Of a DNA stretch of 9,814 nt, positions 5,997 through 9,814 are shown in pieces (the stretch's first letter is position 1; every line of letters begins with the position of its first letter). The notes beneath the pieces are model-generated. The model did no database searches and was not told where the DNA came from. It was given only the letters and a program-made list of their open reading frames with translations. The stretch spans positions 1-9,814 of the forward strand of contig JAQBZY010000026.1 of the NCBI GenBank assembly GCA_027620395.1. The letters are read 5' to 3'. Made by a program: the position numbers and the translations under genes. Source of the stretch: Pseudomonadota bacterium (GTDB lineage Bacteria; Pseudomonadota; Alphaproteobacteria; Rhodospirillales; Casp-alpha2).

Positions 5997-6881
5997 TCAC
6001 GGCATCCGGGCCAGCGACCTGAGGACCGTGATCCGGGCCGTGCTCATGGCCAGCGCCGACACCGCGAGCGGGATGGCCGCGATCATGCACCATTCGAGAA
6101 TCCCAAACGAAACCTCTGGAAGCGCGCTGCCCTTGAGCCGTCCGGCCAAGTAGCCGACGCCGATCAACGCTGGCAGCCCAAGCGTCAATCCGATCAATCC
6201 GCCCTTGAGGCCGAGCAACATCGCCCGACCAGCGAACTGTCCGGCGATGTAGCTGTCCTGGGCCCCGATCAGATGCAGGACCTCGATCGCCTCCTTGTGC
6301 ACGGAAAGACCGGTTCGGGTCGTGAAGACGACGGTGCCGATGGTGGCGAACGCGATGAACGCTAAAATGGCGGTGGCGATCAATTCGACGGTCTGGATCA
6401 GGCGTACCAGCCGGTTCAGCCAGACCCGGTGGTCGTCGACGGCGGCCTCCGGCACGGCTTTCGCGAGCCGGGCCCGGAGCGCATCGATGCTGAGCTTGCC
6501 GCCCTGCGCGATGCCGACATCGATCAATTTAGGCAACGGCAGATCGCCGACCTTGGCGCCGGCACCGATCCAGGGTTCGAGTAGCCTGAGCATGCGGGCT
6601 TCGTCGATTACCTGGTAACGTTCGATATCGCCGGTCGAGGCCAGCAGGTTCAGGACTTCTTGGAGATTGCGTTGATCGCGGGTCGGGTCGTCGGTGGCGG
6701 CGATCTGCACCGTCAGAGTGCCACCGACACCCTGGTCCCATTTTGCCGCCGTTGCACCGAGCACCAGGATGCCGCCGAAAGCGAGCACTGCCAGGAATAC
6801 CATGAAGGCGATCAGCCACGGCAGGAACCGGCTGTGGGCGTCCTTGTCGAGCGGCAGATCTGAGCGCTTTACGTTGAACAT
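5997..6881 (-). CDS. ftsX: Cell-division ABC transporter-like permease FtsX
   Basis: This 294-residue protein has the FtsX layout: a cytoplasmic N-terminus, TM1 at about 20-42, a periplasmic domain at about 43-163, then TM2 (about 164-187), TM3 (about 219-247) and TM4 (about 262-285). The conserved cytoplasmic coupling stretch is KEAIEVLHLIGAQDSYIAGQF at 196-216, the region that contacts FtsE. FtsEX does not transport a known substrate; it uses ATP hydrolysis to switch on periplasmic peptidoglycan hydrolases at the septum, through the extracellular loop. The ATG at 6881 is preceded by AGGAG at 6888-6892, which overlaps the ftsE stop (TAGGAG) with 6 nt of spacing, so the two subunits are tightly coupled. 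Stop to next start is 28 nt. Confidence 0.92.
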   Translation of the reverse strand: MFNVKRSDLPLDKDAHSRFLPWLIAFMVFLAVLAFGGILVLGATAAKWDQGVGGTLTVQIAATDDPTRDQRNLQEVLNLLASTGDIERYQVIDEARMLRLLEPWIGAGAKVGDLPLPKLIDVGIAQGGKLSIDALRARLAKAVPEAAVDDHRVWLNRLVRLIQTVELIATAILAFIAFATIGTVVFTTRTGLSVHKEAIEVLHLIGAQDSYIAGQFAGRAMLLGLKGGLIGLTLGLPALIGVGYLAGRLKGSALPEVSFGILEWCMIAAIPLAVSALAMSTARITVLRSLARMP

Positions 6882-6887
6882 CTCCAG

Positions 6888-6892
6888 CTCCT
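6888..6892 (-). promoter_or_regulatory. ftsX ribosome-binding site overlapping the ftsE stop
   Basis: On the minus strand the ftsE stop TAG (6891-6893) runs into AGGAG, placed 6 nt before the ftsX ATG. A ribosome terminating on ftsE would therefore sit on the ftsX Shine-Dalgarno, an arrangement that favours balanced production of the two subunits. Confidence 0.7.
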
Positions 6893-7733
6893 AGAGAAAA
6901 TTCTCGATTCCGGGCGGGTCGGCTTCGTCCGTGGCGGCGCCGCCGGCGGCGGGGCGAGGCGGCTTTGGGACGGCGGCGCGGGACGGCGGCGATTCGCGCG
7001 ATTCGCGTTTAGGCTCGCCGCCGCGGGTGCCGGGAATGACGCTAAGCCGGCCGTCGGAAATTCGCATCGCCGGCCGGCCAAGCCGTTCGACCAATGCCAT
7101 GTTGTGGGTGGCGATCACAATGGTGGTACCCAAACGATTCAATTCCTCGAACAAATGCATCAGCCGGAGCGCCATCCGGTCATCGACGTTGCCGGTCGGC
7201 TCGTCGGCGAGCAAAATCTTTGGCCGTGCGATCACTGCCCTGGCGATTGAGACCCGTTGCTGCTGGCCGCCCGAGAGCGTCGGCGGACGGGCCTTCAGAT
7301 GATCCTTGAGACCGACCCATTCCAGAAGCTCGACGACGTGCCGGGTGACGTCAGCTTCCTTGACGCCAGCGACGCGCAGCGGCAGTGCTACGTTGTCGAA
7401 GGTGCTCAAATGATTGAGAAGCCTAAATTCTTGAAAAACAACACCAATTTGGCGTCTGACGGCGGGCAAGTCGCGTCTCGGCGTGGTCTGAATGTCGCGG
7501 CCGAAAAGCGAGATCAGGCCCCTCGACGGCTTGAGCGCCAGATACATCAATCGCAACAACGACGACTTGCCGGCGCCGCTGTCGCCGACCAGGAAGTGAA
7601 ACGACGACGCCGGCAGCGAAAAGCTCACGTCCTGAAGCACCTCCGGACCGAGGCCGTAGCGCAATCCGACGTTCTCGAAGCGGGCGATGCTGTCGTCGCC
7701 TTGAAGTTGCACGCGGATGGTCTCCCGCCTCAT
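6891..7733 (-). CDS. ftsE: Cell-division ATP-binding protein FtsE, with C-terminal extension
   Basis: This is a 280-residue ABC ATPase, partner of the FtsX encoded 9 nt downstream. Walker A is GDSGAGKSS at 50-58, the Q-loop is Q101 in VVFQEFRLL, the signature is LSGGQQQR at 153-160, Walker B is ILLADE at 173-178 (E178 catalytic), and the H-loop is H210. The core ends near residue 235; FtsE is usually about 220-230 residues, so roughly 45 residues are extra. That tail is Arg/Pro/Ala-rich with a RESRESPP stretch and a conserved-looking GIENFL end, and is probably disordered. The start is uncertain: ATG at 7733 lacks a Shine-Dalgarno, while an in-frame GTG at 7710-7712 (V8) has GGGAG 9 nt upstream and would begin closer to the normal N-terminus (IARFENVGLRYG). 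This is the first gene of the ftsEX-YdcF-PlsC cluster. Confidence 0.93.
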   Translation of the reverse strand: MRRETIRVQLQGDDSIARFENVGLRYGLGPEVLQDVSFSLPASSFHFLVGDSGAGKSSLLRLMYLALKPSRGLISLFGRDIQTTPRRDLPAVRRQIGVVFQEFRLLNHLSTFDNVALPLRVAGVKEADVTRHVVELLEWVGLKDHLKARPPTLSGGQQQRVSIARAVIARPKILLADEPTGNVDDRMALRLMHLFEELNRLGTTIVIATHNMALVERLGRPAMRISDGRLSVIPGTRGGEPKRESRESPPSRAAVPKPPRPAAGGAATDEADPPGIENFL

Positions 7734-7768
7734 GCGGCGATATCCGGGTCAGGACGCCGCTGGCTAGT

Positions 7769-7828
7769 GACAATGCCACGTGCCGGGCCCGGGCGTCCAG
7801 GGTTCGGACAGTGCCAGCGACAATGGCA
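7769..7828. repeat. Three copies of a 10-mer (GACARTGSCA) between divergent genes
   Basis: GACAATGCCA (7769-7778), GACAGTGCCA (7807-7816) and GACAATGGCA (7819-7828) lie in the same orientation in the intergenic region between ftsE and the zinc-ribbon gene. Start-to-start spacing is 38 and 12 nt. The array sits upstream of the +strand -35 and within the probable ftsE promoter region. It could be a set of binding sites for a regulator of both transcripts, or a chance clustering of a short word. Confidence 0.35.
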
Positions 7829-7841
7829 GGGTTCGCCTCGC

Positions 7842-7870
7842 TTGCCTCTGGAATCGTGAAAGCCTATAAA
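7842..7870 (+). promoter_or_regulatory. Sigma70-like promoter of the zinc-ribbon protein gene
   Basis: The -35 TTGCCT (7842-7847) and the -10 TATAAA (7865-7870) are separated by 17 nt. Initiation near 7877 would leave a leader of only about 22 nt before the ATG at 7899. The spacer contains GAATC (7851-7855), a GANTC site of the kind methylated by CcrM in many alphaproteobacteria. Confidence 0.55.
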
Positions 7871-7898
7871 CGACTAGGACTTACTAGGCCGGTTGCTG

Positions 7899-9062
7899 AT
7901 GCTTATTTCCTGCCCAAACTGCGCGACGAGATACAATATCGAGGCCTCGTATCTGGGTGCGCAGGGCCGTGCGGTGCGTTGTGCCAACTGCGCCAACACC
8001 TGGCACCAGAACCCGGTGCACGCGCCGCCACCGCCGCCGATGGTGCCGGCCAACCAGCGCCACCGAGTGCAAGCGACACCGCAGATGCCGCCGCCGCAAC
8101 AGCAAGCCTACGCCTATCCGCCCGGCTATCCGCCACCGGGTTATCCGCCGCCGGGTTATCCGCCCTACCCGCCACCTGGGTACCCGCCGTACCCGGCCCC
8201 GCCCGGCTATCCGGGCGCCGCACCTCAATCGGCACCGCCACCGAAGCCGGAGATGGACGACGAGTCCGACGAAGCGGCCGATGACGACATCGAGATGGAA
8301 GCCGAGGCGCTTCCGGATATGGACGACGAAATGCCGATGTCCATGGCCGACGAGGGAGAAGACGACGACGCGGACGATGACGACGCGATGTCGCAAGCCG
8401 ATCTTGATGCGATGTTTGCCGATGCCGAGGAGCCGGCCCCAGTGTCGTCCATGGTCGATCGCGGCGGCGACGATGGCGACGACGAAACTGACGATCTCGA
8501 TGACATGGAAGATCCTGAGCCGATCCCACAGGTCTTCACTGCCGACGACGATGACGACGAGGACGAAGATGAGGACGAAGGAGAAGGAGAAGGCGGCTCG
8601 CCGATCAAGAAGATTATCATCATCGTGGTTCTGGTTCTGGCCTTGGCCGGTATCGGTGGCGCCGGCTATTTCTCCCGCAGCACGGTGATGGAAGCTCTCG
8701 GCTCGGTTCTCGAGATGGTCGGCTTGAAGGGTGAATCATTGGGCGACGGCCTCGACATCCGCGACACCAAGGCCAGCCGTGAATCGATCGGCGGCAAGGA
8801 TGTGCTGGTGGTCCGTGGTGTCATTGCCAACGTCTCCGAGAAAACCCGCCAAGTGCCGATGGTGACGCTTTCGCTGCAGGATCTGGACGGTAAGACGGTG
8901 CAGTCGTCGGAAGCGGCGCCGCTGAAGACACAATTGAATGCCGGCGAGCAGATCGGGTTCAGGATCGAGATTAAAGAGCCCTCAGCCCTCGCCCGCGGCC
9001 TTAAGGTGACGTTCAGCGAACGGGCGAAGCCGGGCGCCAAGCCGGCCGCCAAGGCGCATTGA
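7899..9062 (+). CDS. MJ0042 zinc-ribbon / DUF3426 single-pass membrane protein with acidic linker
   Basis: This 387-residue protein has a clear mosaic layout. Residues 1-36 are an MJ0042-type zinc ribbon (CPNC at 5-8, CANC at 28-31). About 42-115 is Pro/Gln/Tyr-rich, with a PPGYP repeat at 73-106. About 119-235 is strongly acidic, with long Asp/Glu runs and a SQADLDAMF motif at 165-173. KK at 237-238 precedes one membrane helix at about 239-257, so the N-terminal part should be cytoplasmic. About 285-375 is the DUF3426 domain (VLVVRGVIANVS at 302-313), placed in the periplasm. No biochemical role is established for this combination. I use the ATG at 7899; an in-frame TTG at 7893 would add two residues. 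It is divergent from ftsE and its stop is 8 nt from the convergent protease stop. A role in envelope or division regulation is suggested only by context. Confidence 0.85.
   Translation: MLISCPNCATRYNIEASYLGAQGRAVRCANCANTWHQNPVHAPPPPPMVPANQRHRVQATPQMPPPQQQAYAYPPGYPPPGYPPPGYPPYPPPGYPPYPAPPGYPGAAPQSAPPPKPEMDDESDEAADDDIEMEAEALPDMDDEMPMSMADEGEDDDADDDDAMSQADLDAMFADAEEPAPVSSMVDRGGDDGDDETDDLDDMEDPEPIPQVFTADDDDDEDEDEDEGEGEGGSPIKKIIIIVVLVLALAGIGGAGYFSRSTVMEALGSVLEMVGLKGESLGDGLDIRDTKASRESIGGKDVLVVRGVIANVSEKTRQVPMVTLSLQDLDGKTVQSSEAAPLKTQLNAGEQIGFRIEIKEPSALARGLKVTFSERAKPGAKPAAKAH
8115..8216 (+). repeat. In-frame tandem repeat encoding PPGYP units
   Basis: Units of about 15 nt of the type CCG-CCG-GGT-TAT-CCG recur in frame, encoding YPPGYPPPGYPPPGYPPY and further GYP units up to residue 106 of the zinc-ribbon protein. 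The nearly identical middle units suggest expansion by slippage. Such Pro-Gly-Tyr tracts are flexible and can drive weak multivalent contacts; unit number may vary between strains. Confidence 0.75.
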
Positions 9063-9070
9063 TCTAACTT

Positions 9071-9814
9071 CTACGATCTGACTTGGCAAAATGCTCGCGA
9101 AACCCGAAGCGATGTGATCAACGTCCTGGCCACCGCCGGGTAACCGTCGCTGGAGAATGCCGGCGCCTCGCCGGAGGCGGCAAGCGGCGCGGCGGCGAGG
9201 CGGGCAGCTTCCGCTATGGTCTCCGGCACCGCGGTCATGATCCGGCCGCGGCGGCGGTTCTCGGCCAAGACGACGCCGATGACTTGGCCGGTGGCGTTGA
9301 ACACCGGGCCGCCGCTCAAGCCGCCGAGCGAGCCGAAGCGGTCGGGAATGCGGCTTTTTTCGCTCCACACCAGCACCGGCTCCTCGGTCCGGTAACGGCC
9401 GCGGCCCTTGAGGCGCGATGGGCCGATCAGGGATGCGCTGACGGCGCCCGGCCGACCGGCCGGGAATCCGACCATGAAGGCGGATTTGGTGGCATCGGAC
9501 CTGGCCAGCGCGAACCCGGGCCGCCCGCCCTTGGTCCGAAGCACGGCGACATCGGCATTCGGATGGTGAGCGACCGCCTGCACCCGGACGCCACGCTTTG
9601 GCGCCGTCTGCAGACTGAGCGTGTCGCAGCCTTCGACCACATGTCGGGCCGTCAACCAGACGCCGTCGCCGACGGCGAAGGCGGTACCGACCGATGATTT
9701 CTTGGCATCCTCGTGGATGACCTCGTTGACGGTGGGGAGGCGATAATTCTCCGGCTGCTGGGTGGATTGATGCGCCGGCTGATCGCCCGGCCAGGACCGG
9801 GTCTCGGCGTCCCA
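9071..9814 (-). CDS. Trypsin-like serine protease (S1/DegP-like), 5' end outside the window
   Basis: The 247 C-terminal residues are visible; the frame is open to the right edge, so the start and any signal peptide are missing. Counting from the first visible residue, the triad is complete: H58 in LTARHVVEGC, D88 in HPNADVAVLR, and S167 in GGLSGGPVFN. The motif SSVGTAFAVGDG at 40-51 precedes the His as in HtrA-type proteases, and FMVGFPAGRPG at 113-123 also fits. No PDZ domain follows; after about residue 215 only a short tail remains, so this is a single-domain protease, unlike DegP. The likely place of action is the periplasm, but this cannot be shown without the N-terminus. A shorter reading from TTG at 9655 would cut off the catalytic fold just before the His and is not credible. 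It converges with the zinc-ribbon gene, 8 nt between stops. Confidence 0.88.
   Translation of the reverse strand, partial: WDAETRSWPGDQPAHQSTQQPENYRLPTVNEVIHEDAKKSSVGTAFAVGDGVWLTARHVVEGCDTLSLQTAPKRGVRVQAVAHHPNADVAVLRTKGGRPGFALARSDATKSAFMVGFPAGRPGAVSASLIGPSRLKGRGRYRTEEPVLVWSEKSRIPDRFGSLGGLSGGPVFNATGQVIGVVLAENRRRGRIMTAVPETIAEAARLAAAPLAASGEAPAFSSDGYPAVARTLITSLRVSRAFCQVRS

Noticed and set aside
8225..8623. Serine-rich antisense frame across the acidic linker
   Set aside because: The Ser runs are simply the reverse reading of GAC/GAT/GAG acidic codons of the real gene.
9071..9655. Complete 194-residue protease starting at TTG 9655
   Set aside because: The frame continues upstream to the window edge and encodes the SSVGTAFAVGDG strand needed by the protease fold, so the true start is outside.

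Overview
This is a high-GC, gene-dense stretch of chromosome that reads as an alphaproteobacterium. The evidence is the ftsE-ftsX-YdcF-PlsC gene order, a divergent MJ0042 zinc-ribbon/DUF3426 membrane protein, a stand-alone class II (B12-dependent) ribonucleotide reductase, and an alphaproteobacterial-style REP-like palindrome of the GTCATCCCGGC type. A Rhodospirillales-like bacterium is a reasonable guess, but the sequence alone does not fix the order.

Layout, left to right. (1) At 25-1469 (+) a DMT/EamA-family permease overlaps by 4 bases a ChaC-type gamma-glutamylcyclotransferase. (2) At about 1487-1979 lies the only accessory-looking patch. It holds a run of degenerate palindromes, then a small GIY-YIG nuclease gene enclosed by two copies of a perfect 31-nt inverted repeat. 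The right-hand copy supplies the last codons and the stop of that gene. (3) At 2012-4351 (-) is nrdJ, complete, with the expected thiyl and redox cysteines, a TSCPD domain and a cysteine-rich tail. Its 247-nt upstream region holds a perfect 25-nt palindrome, a TATAAT hexamer and a DnaA-box-like 9-mer. (4) At 4599-7733 (-) is a compact envelope cluster transcribed ftsE -> ftsX -> YdcF/DUF218 -> PlsC-type acyltransferase, with spacings of 9 and 28 nt and one 4-nt overlap (GTGA). (5) At 7734-7898 is a divergent control region with a good sigma70-like promoter and a thrice-repeated 10-mer. (6) At 7899-9062 (+) is the MJ0042/DUF3426 single-pass membrane protein, with a PPGYP repeat and a very acidic linker. 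(7) At 9071-9814 (-) is the 3' part of a trypsin-like serine protease gene that runs off the right edge.

How the genes fit together: ftsEX, the YdcF-family protein and the acyltransferase are probably one transcript serving division-site peptidoglycan remodelling and envelope/lipid synthesis. The zinc-ribbon protein is likely controlled from the same intergenic region. NrdJ supplies deoxyribonucleotides independently of oxygen but dependent on cobalamin. I saw no tRNA, rRNA, CRISPR array, prophage or classical IS. I did not find a clear new multi-gene system. The features most worth a second look are the REP-bounded GIY-YIG unit, the palindrome upstream of nrdJ, and the SQADLDAMF motif in the zinc-ribbon protein.
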